DNA of 64,000 nt. Origin: Macrotrachela quadricornifera. Its lineage: Eukaryota; Rotifera; Eurotatoria; Philodinida; Philodinidae. Every line of letters begins with the position of its first letter. Position 1 is the first letter of the stretch. Below the pieces are notes generated by a model. That model saw only the letters and a program-made list of their open reading frames with translations, ran no database searches and was not told where the DNA came from. Shown here in pieces: positions 11,461 through 24,786 of this stretch. The translations under genes were made by a program, and so were the position numbers. The DNA is taken from contig JAJEKB010021019.1 of assembly GCA_022393335.1 (NCBI GenBank), positions 980,280 to 1,044,279 on the forward strand. The letters are read 5' to 3'.

Positions 11461-12620
11461 CCTTTATGCACATTTTATATCGACTAAATTATTTTATAAT
11501 GAAAAGAATGTCACAAAAATTAAAGGCGTTTCCCGAAAATGATCCAGACAAGCACTAAAGTCATTTGGTTAGAGTTTAAAATATCCTCTACAATGTGAAG
11601 CGTCTCACATTTCATCAGTCTGCATATAAAAAAAAATAGTTGATACATAATATGCATAAAAGGTCGGCATTCACTGTACGACGACTTTTTCATAAAATCT
11701 TCTATAAAAGTTGGTTTTAAAAACATTTATACACTAAATGGTATTTAATCCTAATTCTATTTTGATTTGAAATAGATTTATCAAATTATCTAATGAGACG
11801 CTTTCATCAGCTACCGGAATTTATTTTTTGAACTTTATTGGTATTTTTAATAAATTTCGATGCATTCAGACATATATCTTATACAACTTTTGCTACATGC
11901 ATGTATATCCACAGTGTATGTGGACTGAAATATTGATACAATTCATAAATATTCAGAAAGAAATAAATCGCGATAACTCCTCAAATTTCTTGAAGACATG
12001 CTCTAAAATAAAGACATTAGAAGAATTGCTCGTTCTTCCTCACTACATATTCATAAATGTTCAAAATTGGATCTAATCATGTTCACTCATATAATCCGTA
12101 TATCAACACATCAAAGCTTCATAAGAGAGAGTGTTCTTCCGAAAGATAATTGTAGTACACTATGACGATGTGATACATGATGTTGCATTAATGTTTTAGA
12201 CGAGTTTCTGTATCTACTCTTTATTATACTGATTGAAAAACTTAAAGGAGATTTAACATAGGACAAGACGGCGTTGAAAATACAAGCACATTGAGGAATG
12301 CGATGACACAGAAAATATTACGATTTTTAGTCTAAAAGAATTATTGCGACGGAGCGTGACGAGTATTCCTAAGCTTATCTGATCATAAGGATCTCAAAAT
12401 ATCACCTTTAACCATAAGCAAAATGAAATTCAAAATGGCGAAAAAACTGATAAGGCAGTGTCCGAACAGCTCCTAATTGGTTACACATCTAAGATGATCA
12501 GTGTGCACTGATAATCTTTTAGCTTGGATATGATTCTAAACTTTTGAATTTCGCAATATCGATTCAACATACATTTAAAAAAATTCTGAAAAAGGTCAAA
12601 AGCATTCTGAGGGCGATGCC
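11461..12620. other. AT-rich intergenic region, no gene seen
   Basis: Short open frames on both strands (for example 11828-12076 plus) match nothing recognised, and no promoter or repeat structure stood out. Confidence 0.4.
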
Positions 12621-12652
12621 CTGCCATTCTTAAATTTCTGGTTACGCCACTA
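12621..12652. mobile_element. Solo end of the TAGTGGCGTAACC hAT family
   Basis: TGGTTACGCCACTA ends here and matches the right end of the complete element at 15335-16588. A matching left end was not found nearby, so this is a fragment. Confidence 0.55.
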
Positions 12653-12699
12653 GATGGTACATAGAAAGATATTTTTAGAAAACGTTGTTTATACACTTG

Positions 12700-15326
12700 T
12701 TTCCACCTATGTTATTACGACTTTTTGTAAGCCACATGGAGAAAATAGAATGTAACTTTTTCATAGAAAATAACTTTCCTTATTATTTATCTTTATTTAT
12801 AGATATAAATAAAAAAAATCTATTTAACTTACTCTTTAAAATAATAAGAAAGTTCTTTTATTCATTCGTCTTTACTTTATAAATATAAGTTGTTTATTAT
12901 GAGGAATAATGAAGATAACCAAGTCCCTATTCTCAAGGACTTTTAGCAGATTCAGACTAGGTGAAACAGTTAGTAAGCCGCAATAGTATGAAAATAAGAT
13001 TGTCATAGAATTTATTCATCGATCTAAAAGCAAGATGGTGAAATTTTTAACAAACACTTTGAGATTGGAAATAACCTGTAACGTCCACATCTGTGAACAT
13101 TTTAAAAAAACATTAGAATGTATCATACAAATTTGCTCTTTTTAATAAGAAGTATGTAAATAAAAGCTTAATTGTGACAAAAATATTCATTTCACATAGT
13201 TAATCTATTAAATGGAACTCAACCTATGTAAAACAATTCTTTGAATATGATTAAATTCAAGCGCAACTAAAATGAAAGATTTATTACTTCCAAATGCAAT
13301 TCAAAACTATAATTCAGTTCACTGATAGACGTATATTGAAATGCGTTTTATTGATTTTTTTCAATTAGAAAACGTTCATAGAATGACAAATATCTATCTT
13401 TTTATTTATTAAATATAATTCTAAGGCATGAATGGATCAGAACGTATTTCGAACACGAATTTAAACGAATGTGCACGCGTTTATCTATAACGACATCCAC
13501 AAACTACTGATGTTTTCCAAACACGGTTAGACAAGGCACCAGGAGACGCAGCTAGTCATGTTTATATTATGTTTTAATACAAAAACGCATCTAGCTGCGT
13601 CTCATATGCATTTAGTGATTATATGAATATTTCCTGCCATATATTGAGGAACATGATGAAAAAAAATATAAATCTCAAATTCGAATGAATATACACATAA
13701 TTAATAACTTTTTATCTAAAGTTAATAGAACTAATAAACCGCTATGTATAATGAGAATATAGCCAGATCGACAATAGTGAGAAAACGATGATTTTTTTCC
13801 AAAGTCGCTACAAAATTTTCATAAATTATGGAGCAAAAAAGAAAAATCTTCGGATATTGGAGTTCATCCTCTCGATCACTCGGCTCGCGATATCACGAAA
13901 AAAATTAATAAACTATAATTTGCCAGATATTCTAAAGTTTTGTAAACAAAAATAAAATTTCAATGAATATGGCGTTTTTTTTTCATAAACATATACGATC
14001 AAACCTATGTTATTCGATAATTGATGCAGTAGACAATCATGACAATGAAATATGCTAAACAAATAAAATTATATTCTATTGTGTACTGTGTGCATAATCT
14101 CAAATATCATTCAATAAAAAATGCATATTTTTCTAGGTTACTATAATCGAGTGTCCTATTTTTCATTATTCTCCACAAAAAAGAGTGAAGCAACTTCACG
14201 CAATAGCTATTTTATGTATTGACGTAAAAATGATGCGATCATCGCAATACATTCGAAAAATACGTTCTAAAAAGTTTTTTTCGTATATTGTTCTTGTTTC
14301 ATTTAATTTTATCGAAAAAATTTCTTTAATCCTTTGAGTACTGGATTATTATTATCTCGTCAAAATTTTTACTTGATAAAAATAATTCTATAAAAAAATG
14401 ATAAAAATCAAAATAATATTATAATAATTCCAGATTCTCACTTTGTTAATTGTATTTTATTAACCCTTTGGGAACGGAATTATTTTTCAATTGAAAAATG
14501 ATTCTTGTGTCAATCTCTTGTATTTGGTTCAAAATGATTACAGAAAAACCTAATGCGATGCAGCAAAATAAGAGAGAGAGTGATCATAGCGTCAGTGTAT
14601 AAAGCAGAAAGAAAACACAAGATCTAAGAAGTATGTATACGACAGGAAGAACAAGAATAAAGCTGTTAGCGTAATCTCAGAGGAATTAAAATTTGAAACA
14701 TGATCTAACTATCATTAACCCTTTGACGGACGATGGTCTATATATGAACCACCTTTATATTTGTTTATACAGAAATATAATAAAGCAGACACAATGACTC
14801 CGCTAGTAAGGAGAACATCACTGCATGTATAATATAAAATAAATTTTTGGATATGCAATTTTTAGTTTTAATGCTTATACTCTCCTTCTACAGTTAATTA
14901 TAAAGATGTGAGCCGCTCATTTTTACTTTTAAAAAGAAACAGAACAGGTCTGACAAACTTGAAAGTTTGCCTTACATTGTATTTAAGTTTGATTATTTCT
15001 CAACATAGGAGTAATAGAAATATATCATAGCAAATTCAATAAACACTTTTTGTATTCATTCAAACTTTTTCTTTCCGATTTTGTATTCTCAAAAGACAAG
15101 AATAACTCTATGAACTGAACTTTAAACAAATTCTATGATAAAACAAATAAAATTATTGAGCTTTGATAGAAGAAGAAATAAAATTAATATCAACACTACT
15201 TTCAATAATTCATAATTGGTTATAAAATTCTTTTTTGCTCGACATTGTTTAATATTTCAATTTTTATAATTTCATTTTTACATCTTATTGATAGAATACA
15301 AAAAAGAAGAAAACAACTATATATGT
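12700..15326. other. AT-rich intergenic region with one perfect hairpin
   Basis: No gene was seen. GAGACGCAGCTAG (13543-13555) and its exact reverse complement (13591-13603) form a 13-bp stem with a 35-nt loop. TTAAYCCTTTGRG-like words recur in the same orientation near 14323, 14460 and 14717. From about 15050 to 15334 the sequence aligns with 25800-26070, the 3' flank of copy C. Confidence 0.45.
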
Positions 15327-15334
15327 GTGTGTAT

Positions 15335-16588
15335 TAGTGGCGTAACCAGAAAAAAATTACAGGCGGGGGTATTGCCCCTCTCATAATTTTTGCGACAGAT
15401 GAAAAAGTTTTTTTGTGCCCAGAGATGTCCAAAAGTTTTTCGCATAAGAACACAAGCCAATTTTTTCAATATCGAAAAGCCTAAAAAATCTTGCTGTTTC
15501 TAGTGGAATTTCATGCAAAGATTTTGGCGCTCGAGAAGCTCTATAAATTACCAAAGAACTGCATAAATTTTTCGCGAAGCGAAAGCTTTTGCAGGATTTA
15601 GAAAAAAATTTTACTTTTTTTGTAAGGATTCGCAACTATACAAAAATCTTCTAGAAGCACCAATTTTTTGAATAAAACAGACATAGTACTCAATACTTTC
15701 GTTACTATCGGCTTTGTCGAGATTTTTGACCAAAATAGCAGTTTTGTTTGGCATTTTCTCACTAATTCTGGTGTTTAGAAGGGATATTTGTAAAGAATGT
15801 GTGAAAATGTTAATGAAAACTGCTGTTTCGCTTAAAAATTTCGTCAAAACCGATTCGGACAAAGAAAGATCAGCAGTTTGTTTTATTCATTCATAAAACT
15901 CGTGCTTTTTCGAAATTTCTGTGTGTCTGATTTTCAGAGAGGAAAATCGTCATAGAAAGCTTAGAAAATTTCTCAATATTTATGCTGCCGAAGGCGGTCA
16001 AGCTGAGAATGATTTTTTAAAAATAATGCTTTTCAGCAGGGAAAAAGACTTTGGCAACCAGTTCAGACAAATTTCTCAGTTAGAAATAGCCATCCTTGAT
16101 ATCTCTCAACATCACTTTTCTAAAAAAAAGTTGTGCTTTGAAAAAATGTCAAAAACTTTGAGAAACGCAGAAATATCAAAGATATTTATTTTACAAAGAT
16201 GACCAAGTTGTTTATCGACTACTCATAATAAAATGCAAGTTTTCTTCAGCCGATACGACAGTTTTCTTTGAAAAATGACCATTTTTGCTGGATAGAAGGT
16301 TTTGAGCTTGCCACAATCGTATAAAACCCTCAAAAACTGATCCTATGAATCACTAGTCTCAGCATTTTTGCCGCCGAAAGCGGCAACGCTCGCGATGGTT
16401 GTAGAAAACTGAAGTTTCTATTTTCTCCGATGTATAAAGATACATTTTCTCCAAGGCCACCACGAGAACATCTTATGATGTAAACCTAGAAGCGTCCGCT
16501 CGTTTCAAATCAAAAATTTTACAGGGGGGGCAAAACCATTTACAAGGAGGGCATTGGACCCCGTGCCCCCCTGGTGGTTACGCCACTA
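15335..16588. mobile_element. hAT-type non-autonomous element with 8-bp duplication and an empty-site paralogue
   Basis: A 1254-bp element with inverted ends TAGTGGCGTAACCA, flanked by GTGTGTAT (15327-15334 and 16589-16596). The paralogous flank of copy C (near 26068-26090) runs straight through without the element and with a single copy of the target, so it is a natural empty site. Subterminal G/C runs (near 15363 and 16525-16570) are characteristic. Internal open frames are short and not recognisable as a transposase. Confidence 0.9.
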
Positions 16589-16732
16589 GTGTGTATATGT
16601 TTAACTGATTATTTTTAATTTCTAAAGACCTGATCTTTTGTTCTTAAAGATGAAGAGTCAATCAATATTTTAATAAAGAAATTAATGCTTTGTTGTTATT
16701 ATGTTAGTAACATAGATATAAATCACACGTAA

Positions 16733-16738
16733 GTTTAT
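16733..16738 (-). terminator. Putative polyadenylation signal of copy B
   Basis: AATAAA on the minus strand about 52 nt past the stop codon of copy B. An equivalent AATAAA lies at 26238-26243 behind copy C. Confidence 0.4.
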
Positions 16739-16789
16739 TCAAGTATTATTATATATTGTTATTAATTGCAAAATAAATGCACAGTCGAT

Positions 16790-19700
16790 TTAAATTCGTG
16801 TATATTTGACCACTTGATCACTATAAGTTACGGTAACATACAAATTAAGATTTGAGTCTAAGGCAACAGCCGATGGTTTTCCGAGTGAAGGTGTAGTGCC
16901 GGTATCTGAGGCTATAACAATACCTATTGTTGAATTAGCACAATACATTACCACCCGATTATTGTCTGAATCAGCAACATACAAATTACCATATGGATCG
17001 AAAACCATGCCTTGCGGTGCCTTAAGTGTACTAACACTATTATTTACTTGAGTAAGAGTCAAAACTGGAGTTGTGGCATTAAATTTCCACAAATATATTC
17101 TGTTTTGGCCTTCATCACTAATATAAACTTGATCTGATGATCCAGGTGCAAATAGAAGATCGTATGCCTCAAAAAAGTTGCTACTACTAATTACAACAGT
17201 ACCTTGTGTTGCATTTGGAGCCCATTGTATAACTCGGTTGTTATGCATATCAAGAATGTAAATATTAGAATTATTGTCAACTATAATAGATGATGGATGC
17301 TCCAAATCGGTCAATGCACCCGATTTAATCATAGTCCCAGCAACAGTTGTGCCATTGGTAGAATTTGAAGGAAAGCGTTGTACGCGAAAATTTTCATGAT
17401 CAGCCACATACATAAATCCATCTTTATCAAAAGCAATGTCTTGGGGAGACCTAAGCAACATTGAAGTTGTACCTTGGTTACCAGTACTACTACCAGCTAT
17501 TGTTTTACTACTTGTTGCACATTGTTCCCACTTTTGAATACGATGGTTGCCGTCATCACACACATATAAAGTATCGTCTCCATCAATATATATACAACTC
17601 GGATCTCTAAATTGATTAGCACCACTACCTGATGTACTGCCAGCAAAAATTGTACCTGTTTGATTCCAACGCAGGTTGCTACCTAAAATAACAGATCATA
17701 CTTGATACATGCATTTATTTTTNNNNNNNNNNTACTAAATAGAAAGAAATAAAAATTATCATGGATTGACCATTTAAACTAAAAAGATACCTTTAGTGCA
17801 ACGAGTTGATGTTGTTGTTGTCGTAGCTGTGCTCGATGTGGTTGCTTGAAAAAATTATAAAATGCACGCTTAATCATTTATATAAGAAAAAGAAATGTTT
17901 TCTACTCACATGTTATAGAAGTAGTTGTTGCCGAACTAGTTGTTGTTGAACTAGCGGAAGTACTAGTTGTCGAAGTAGTTGTTGTCGAACTAGTGGAACT
18001 ACTAGTTGTTGAACTGGTCGTTGTTGAACTAGTGGAACTACTAGTTGTTGAACTGGTCGATGTTGAACTAGTGGAACTACTAGTTGTCGAAGTACTAGTT
18101 GTCGAACTAGTGGAAGAACTAGTTGTCGATGAACTAGTGGTAATACTAGTTGTTGATGAAGTAGTGGAAGTACTAGTTGTTGATGAACTTGTGGAAGTGC
18201 TTGCTGTTGATATGCTCGTGCTTGAACTAGTTGATGTGGTTGCTTCAATACGATAAAAAGAGAGAGAACATTATCTTTTGCATCAGTATATTGTTTTACT
18301 CACACGTTGAAGCTGTGGTCGTTGTTGCCGATGTGGTTGTAATTGTAACTTTAATATAAGAACAATGAGAGGTTAAGAAAAGTTGTTGGATATTCGATTC
18401 TTACCAGTACTAGTTGACATTTCGGTTACCACTAAAAAGGATAGAGAAGTATAAGAATACATATCGACTCATCTCGAGATTTTCATAAGTTATATTTATT
18501 AATTCATGCAGAAATCAATGGCAAATTATTTGATCATAAATTCAACCTCTCTTAGGAATATTTGAATGCTTTCTGACCCAGATTACTAGCCTATACTTTT
18601 AAACCTAATCTATATGCTAGTATTTTGATAATTACTTTCATTACTTACAGATTATAATTATGTGATAAATATAATATTTCTAATGCTTTTTGAAAGATGT
18701 CATCAATTTTCAAACTTTTCATTTCATTTTTAAAATCTCTTGATGATCAAAATTCCTCTTAACTATTTGATAGAACTTTTCATAGACTACACACTAGTAC
18801 AGTTGTTTTTCCTTCACTTTACATTGATTTTGGTGTTTTGGATTAATATAATGTGACTAGATGAGATTTGTCATGTGTATACTACTTATATCTTGTCGCC
18901 TAAAACAAAACTTTATTTGTACCTCCGAGAGTTGCACATTGAAAAACTCTGTCGTGATGTATGGGATAGAAGGAGGATTCATTTTTCTCACTATGAATTT
19001 CAACACATTTTTTCAACCATATTTCACAAAATATGAAGAAGAACAAAGTGTCAAAAGCTTTTTAAAAGGTTTTTAAAATACAAAGAGTTCTGAGCGAATT
19101 TTTGTGACACCAAAGATCGGCAACTTATAGAAAAATATAAGACTACCGTTTTCCATATTCGTCATACATAAAATATTGAATTTCTCTGTGCAACGCCGAG
19201 TACATCGGCTAATTATAAATTAGACGAAAGTTGTTCATACTAAGGATTTCATTTGATTGTATTAACCCAAACAGAAACGAATAGAAAAAGAAAATAATAT
19301 TTGTTGAATACTTACACTGTGTTGTTGAATTTATCTTCGTTGAGGGTGATGTCAGCCAAAGTGTAAGACAGATAGCCAAAGCTATTCCACCGACCAATGC
19401 GCCAAGGATACAACATTTACAACAACATGGAAACCAAGCAAAAGCCTCACTGTCATCATCTCTTTACAATTATACAAACACACAGATATAAATACAGGGT
19501 GGCCCAAAAGTCACTTTACCGAGAAAAAATTGAATATCTTCATTACAACTCGATCAAATGGGCTCATTTTTTTACCAAGAATAGAGGCATGTTCACACTC
19601 CAAATCCATACAGACAAGCCTAGTGAGAGTCTTTATTAAATACCACTATTGATCTCAACAAGAAAAATTTTATTTTTTCACAGATAGAAAAAAAAACAGT

Positions 19701-20938
19701 ATACTTAACAGAGGGTCTCTCTAGGCATATCTTTATGAATATGAAGCTTGAACATGCCTCTATTATCGGTAAAAAAATCGGCTCGTTTGCTAGAGCTGTA
19801 GCCGAGATATTCAATTTTTATTTTCATAAACTGACTTCTGGTCCGCCCTGTATATGGTCTAAAAGCCACGATACCAAGAAAAAATGAAATATCTCCACTA
19901 CGACTCGAACGAACGGGCTGATCTTTTTACCAATAATAGAAGCATCTTCACACTTTAAATCCATACGAACAAGATTAGAGAGAGCCTTTATAAAGTACCA
20001 CCAATGACCTCAACAAAATAATTTTACTTTTTCACAGAGAGGATAGAAAACAATATACTTAACAAACGATCTTGCTAGGCGTGTCTTTGTGAATATAAAG
20101 CTTGAACGTCCCTCTATCATTGATAAAAGAATCAGCTCGTTAGCTCGAGCCGTAACGGAGATATTCAAATTTTTTCGGCAAAGTGACCTTTTTGTCTATC
20201 TGTGAAAAAGTAAAATTTTTCTTGTTGAGGTCAATAGTGGTATTAATAAAGGCTCTCACGAGGCTTGTCCGTATGGATTTGGAGTGTGAACATGCCTCTA
20301 TTCTTGGTAAAAAAATGAGCCCATTTGAACGAGCTGTAATGGAGATATTCAATTTTTTCTCGGTAAAGTGACTTTTGGGCCACCCTGTATTATTGGATAA
20401 AACCATGGGTATTCAACTAGTTTTGGAGAAAACTGCTTATTTTTTATTGAAGCTTTTGTGGTGATTAGGCCAACAGTATACGTAGAATAGATTTGACCAA
20501 AAAATATTGTAGCTTCCATCTGGAATACGGCAAATTCAGGCCACTTCTTAAGAACATCTAACGACAGAAAAAAGTCTCTCAGCTTATTGCAATAAGTTGA
20601 GAGTTTCTTTTTTTTCTTTTTCAATGTTCCCAAAAAGTAGCTTGAATCTGCTGTGTTTCAGCTAGAAGTCACAAATCTTTTTAATCAAAACTATTCTACA
20701 TACATTATTTGGCTAATCAGCACAAAAGAATCAATCAAGGAAACAGTTTTCTCCATAACTGGTTGGATACCCATGGATTTGTTCCGTTGCAAGAGAAAAT
20801 AAATATTTAATATTTTCTTTACCTGTCTTCATCTTCCTCTTCCTCTTCTATCCAAACGGAGATTTTATTGATTGAACCACTTTGACGGAGGGAAAACTTC
20901 TCATTGGGTGATTTCTTGCGTAAACAAGGACACTTCAT
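16790..20938 (-). CDS. NHL-repeat type II membrane protein with Thr/Ser stalk, copy B (7 exons, 537 aa)
   Basis: Exons: 20823-20938, 19316-19461, 18405-18431, 18304-18348, 17910-18242, 17791-17844, 16790-17682. All have AG/GT borders, and total length (1614 nt) is in frame. The ATG at 20938 follows an in-frame stop. Residues 1-38 form a charged tail ending in EEEEEDED. Residues around 48-70 form a Cys-rich membrane segment (FPCCCKCCILGALVGGIALA). A Thr/Ser stalk follows to about residue 240, mostly from the 333-nt exon. The rest is an NHL propeller with repeated DPSCIYIDGDDTLYVCDDGN, FDKDGFMYVAD and FDPYGNLYVADSDNNRVV units and several N-x-S/T sites. Lack of a signal peptide and the acidic/basic tail suggest type II topology with the propeller outside the cell. 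The ligand is unknown. An N gap lies in the 17683-17790 intron and a MITE cluster in intron 1. Confidence 0.85.
17723..17732. other. Assembly gap (10 N)
   Basis: Ten N bases interrupt the intron between the last stalk exon and the NHL exon of copy B. In copy C the corresponding intron contains 43 bp (27208-27250) at this place. Sequence resumes with TACTAAATAGAAAG, identical to position 1 of the window. Confidence 0.95.
19495..20387. mobile_element. Cluster of TA-flanked palindromic MITEs in intron 1 of copy B
   Basis: The first unit (19495-19850) is complete, with ends CAGGGTGGCCCAAAAGTC and CAGGGCGGACCAGAAGTC in inverted orientation and TA on both sides, as for Tc1/mariner. Each arm is about 175 bp. 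A second degenerate unit spans about 19853-20190. A half unit follows to 20387, so the outermost ends also form an inverted pair (CAGGGTGGCCCAAAAGTCAC). A related half unit is at 50347-50465. No coding capacity. Confidence 0.85.
20577..20604. other. Short perfect-type hairpin
   Basis: CTCTCAGCTTATT and AATAAGTTGAGAG can pair with one G-T type mismatch and a 2-nt loop. The function is unknown. Confidence 0.3.
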
Positions 20939-20939
20939 T

Positions 20940-23813
20940 GTCAATGATGTTTATTTTATTTTAATACAGGCTCCAGTGAGTGTGTATATATTCAATGATA
21001 GGAGCACTCTAATGAAATTGGATTTTGAATCTCTCTTTTATACTACAAGTATATATAATTCGAATGTTTTTAATTAAAGCTTGCTTCTGATCAAAGAGAA
21101 AAAAATCTAGAATAGAGAATCTATTTGATTAGTAAGAAACATTATGAATGACACTGTAAAGATAAAGCTTCTTGTTAAAGTAATATATAACATCGAAGAG
21201 AGAGAGAAAACGAAACATCGAAATCAATTTAAATAATAAAATTATAATTTTTTAATATTTGATCAAAATAATCAAGCATTTGTCTAGTTTTCTATAAGTA
21301 GTAACTCAAATGAAATTGAAGACGTAGGATAGTTGTGTTGCGCTGAATCTTTCATAAGCATTGTTATTTTTTTAATCAGTGATTCTGAATTTCTAACTGA
21401 AGCTTCCCATCACATCAACTGATCAGGCTTAGTTTTCAAGCCCGATAATGAATTCCATATATACACATATATTTGTTTTTAATAATCCAATAAAATCAAT
21501 CTTAATCAAATACTTATTTACTAGTATCTGCTGAAAAGCAAATCGAAGAATGAGTTTGTCATATTCATAATGATTTTTGGAGGATTATATTCTTTCACAA
21601 GGTATAATCAACGTCGTTAAAGTTTGCACGTGATTCCAGTAATTCTGCTCTCGATTCATTCAGGAAACTTTCAAAGCTTCTATTCTGCGTTCTAAATACA
21701 TATCGATGAGCTCGATTCAATGATATAATCAAATTTAATATAACTCAAACTAGGTTTGAAAATTTCTCAGTATAACAGTATCATAGCTTATAATTAAACG
21801 TTATATTCCAATATATCCATGTAATGTTCTTCCAAAAGCTTACAATGATTATATTCTTTTACGAAATTACATCTCAATGAGCTCTATCTCATGATACAAT
21901 TAGACTTTCGATAGTTCACGGACAGAAGAGAAAATATAAATTAGGTCAGACAATCGAGAACAGATAAACAACTGGTAGAAAGAGCAGAAATTAGATCGAA
22001 GATAATCGGCGATGAGACATCCGAAAAGCATGATAGACAGCATAGGTAAATCATAGAGAAACGTACAGAAATCTACGGAATAAAATGTTCATACTGTTTT
22101 GAATTCTATCGATCAGCAAATAACGCATCCCTTGCGCACTTCTCATTTCAATTTCCGCCGTTGAATGAATAATCAAGTCTGAAATTGTGATGTTTCATTA
22201 GTCAGATTTTCAAATCTACAAAATTCGAGAAATCGTTTTCCGTCCGATCAGACTTTAAACAGCATCGTTATTTTCGAAAAATAGGTCCTCCTTAACGAAA
22301 ACATTAATTTAATAAATTTTTCATTATGTATTACTAAATAACGTGGCGGAATTTTTCGTTCTCTCTCAAAGTACATGATTGCTCTTCGGTTTATTTGTGA
22401 AAACTAAAAATAATCATTGACAATTCATTGGTAATTGACAGTGCTCTAAGTAATCTAGGCAATCAAAAATCCAGCTGTTTCTGCCTAGCATCTTTCCTCT
22501 TTTTCATGGGTCATGAGATAAGAATAACTCTTTTTAACTAACAAAAATATAAAATCATGTCTTTATTTATGCCAAAGAAAAATGTTGACTGTAAGTATAC
22601 CTGTGTGACGGAATGATTGATCCTTCTTACTTTTTGTGTTTTAACCCAAGGAGAAAAATTAATGAATATGAACAACGTAGCCTACCAACGAGACCAAACG
22701 GTCGAGAGAAAGAAAAAGACAGCAAAAACAAAACAAAAAGAAGCTAGGTAGAAAAGTGATTGATGCGGCTGTACAAGGGCGTACTGCGCAGATGTATTCA
22801 ATCAAGAATAGTTGAAGAGAGATGACGAAAAAAAATTCGCTACCTTTCCCCCCAATCATGACGCAAGGGCACCGGTAGGTGTATGAATGATATCTAGACA
22901 CATAATAACAGTGAACTTCGAGGAGATTAATTGAAGACACAGGGTTGTGGTACAGGATAACGGGAAATGTATTTCATTCATTTGTCATATTCGATCAAGA
23001 TCGTTCGATTAGTTTAGTGTCGAAGGCCGATATTAGATTAAATGATGATGGATTATTGTTTGATAATACAATAGTTTTTGACTTTGAAGTAGACCAGATG
23101 ACGCTATTTATTGGTGTGGGAGTGGACCAAATTTGGTCGTTGACGGCAGACGTCGCTGCGCAATCGTGATCAGTGTCATAATGCGTATAGTGGTTTTGAC
23201 TAGGCCAATTTGAGTTGGTGCAGTGAAGGCATGTAGAAAGACATAAAGGGAACAGTGATCGAAGGGATGCTTGTTGATGATTGTGAAACACTAACGAGAT
23301 GTAAAGACATGAGTAGTTGAGGAAGTGGTGTTTGGCAAGAATTTGGTGGTGATTGTTTGGGAGCATCATCATGATAGAAAAGAAGCTAACTGAAGGAGGC
23401 GCATAGTTATAACATGTGATAATATATATTCTCTTTTACTTCAAGGATGGTTACAAAGAATAACTGATGAGTAGATGGACGAGAATCGACAAGGTTCCTG
23501 ATATACGCAGTATATCATCCTAGTTGATATCATTTCGATGAAAAAAAGTCAGTGAGAGAATAGAGGCGAGCAGTTTAGCGGTTGTGAGAATACTGTCGAG
23601 TTGTGGATGGGATGAAAAGTCATTTTGTAGCTAATCATGTATGAGCAAGAGAGTAGTGTCGAAAGGCGGAATCATGATAAGTTTTGTTGTATGTAATTCC
23701 TTAAGTGTATTTCAGATCGGTACAAGCATGGGATCGTGAAGTTGGTTCTCAATTGATGGCATTTTCTATAAGGAGAGCTCATCATTAACGATGATGAGCG
23801 AGAGTTTTACTTT
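20940..23813. other. Upstream region of copy B and intergenic region, no gene confirmed
   Basis: TATATACA on the minus strand (about 20987) could serve copy B. Between 22640 and 23780 base composition is GC-richer, with open frames on both strands (22945-23169 plus, 22995-23372 minus). No family, splice structure or repeat was recognised, so none is called as a gene. Confidence 0.35.
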
Positions 23814-24575
23814 GGGCATATCAAAAGTAATGACGTTATTATTTTATTTCCTTAATAGGAAGCCTGAATAGAACGTCTTTTTTAATATAGTGATAGAGAA
23901 AATGCTGCTCTATTTTTCGATACTATTTGATCGATCTTCAACCAATATTCTAATAATAAAATTTCAACATAACTATTTTTCTGTACAACTTCATAAACAC
24001 GTGAGGATGATTACATAGCCATATCTTGCATCTTTTATATTTCAATTTTCAAATACGTAACAGAATGCATTTAAAAAAAATAAATTATACCATAAAATGC
24101 AACGTGAAAAGCTTTATAATATTGAAAGAACAGTTTATTTTATATATGTAGCAATACAAATGAAATTTCTGTTTATCTGAAATAAAATAATTTTTTTGGA
24201 GCATGAAAAATAATCGCACAGCTTTTTTCTTTTTTTGAAAAGAAAAAATACATAATTAAAATAAGTTCTATTTTATATATTGTAGAACTTTTCACGCTGC
24301 ATCTTGTGATATTTTTTATTTTTCTAATACAATCTATTAAATGATTGGAAACTGAAATGCAAAGCATGTGTACTTAATCAAGCTCACGGGCCAGAGAAAT
24401 TCTATTAAAAAACAGTTCATGTTGAAATTTTATAATTAGAATATTAGTGGAAGATCGATCAAATAGTATAAAATAATAGACCAGCGTTTTCTCTATCACC
24501 ATATTATAAAAGAAAATATATTCAAGCTTCCTATTAAGGAAATGAAATAATGACGTCAACACTTATGGTATGCCC
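23814..24575. mobile_element. 762-bp foldback element with ~150-bp inverted arms
   Basis: GGGCATATCAAAAGT (23814) is mirrored by GGGCATACCATAAGT on the other strand, ending at 24575. The arms also share TTTCCTTAATAGGAAGC and AGTATTTGATCGATCTTC. Inside are two inverted copies (24050-24140 and 24260-24340) of the TTTCACGYTGCATYTT subunit found in the 6511-7600 element. Confidence 0.8.
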
Positions 24576-24786
24576 TAAGTAACATAAAATTAGAAGTAAT
24601 TTACTTCTGGTTACCTGATTCCAAGCTATCCAAGAATCGTTAAAAGTTTCGTCTTAACAATATCATAGAAAGAAATACATAACATCGAAATCAGATGGCA
24701 TTAAGAACAAAATAGTTGTTGACAACGAGCACTTTAGCGCAATACTAATCTATCAAATTTTCTTCATCGCACTCATTGTTTTATCA

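Noticed and set aside
13543..13603. Hairpin as a microRNA precursor
   Set aside because: The 13-bp stem with a 35-nt loop is too short for a typical precursor.
14323..14740. TTAACCCTTTG words resembling piggyBac ends with TTAA targets
   Set aside because: All are in the same orientation, so they do not form a terminal inverted pair.
15381..16202. Open frames inside the 15335-16588 element as a transposase
   Set aside because: They are short, on both strands, and show no hAT motifs.
22945..23372. Overlapping open frames on both strands in a GC-richer patch
   Set aside because: No family, splice partners or codon pattern favoured either strand.
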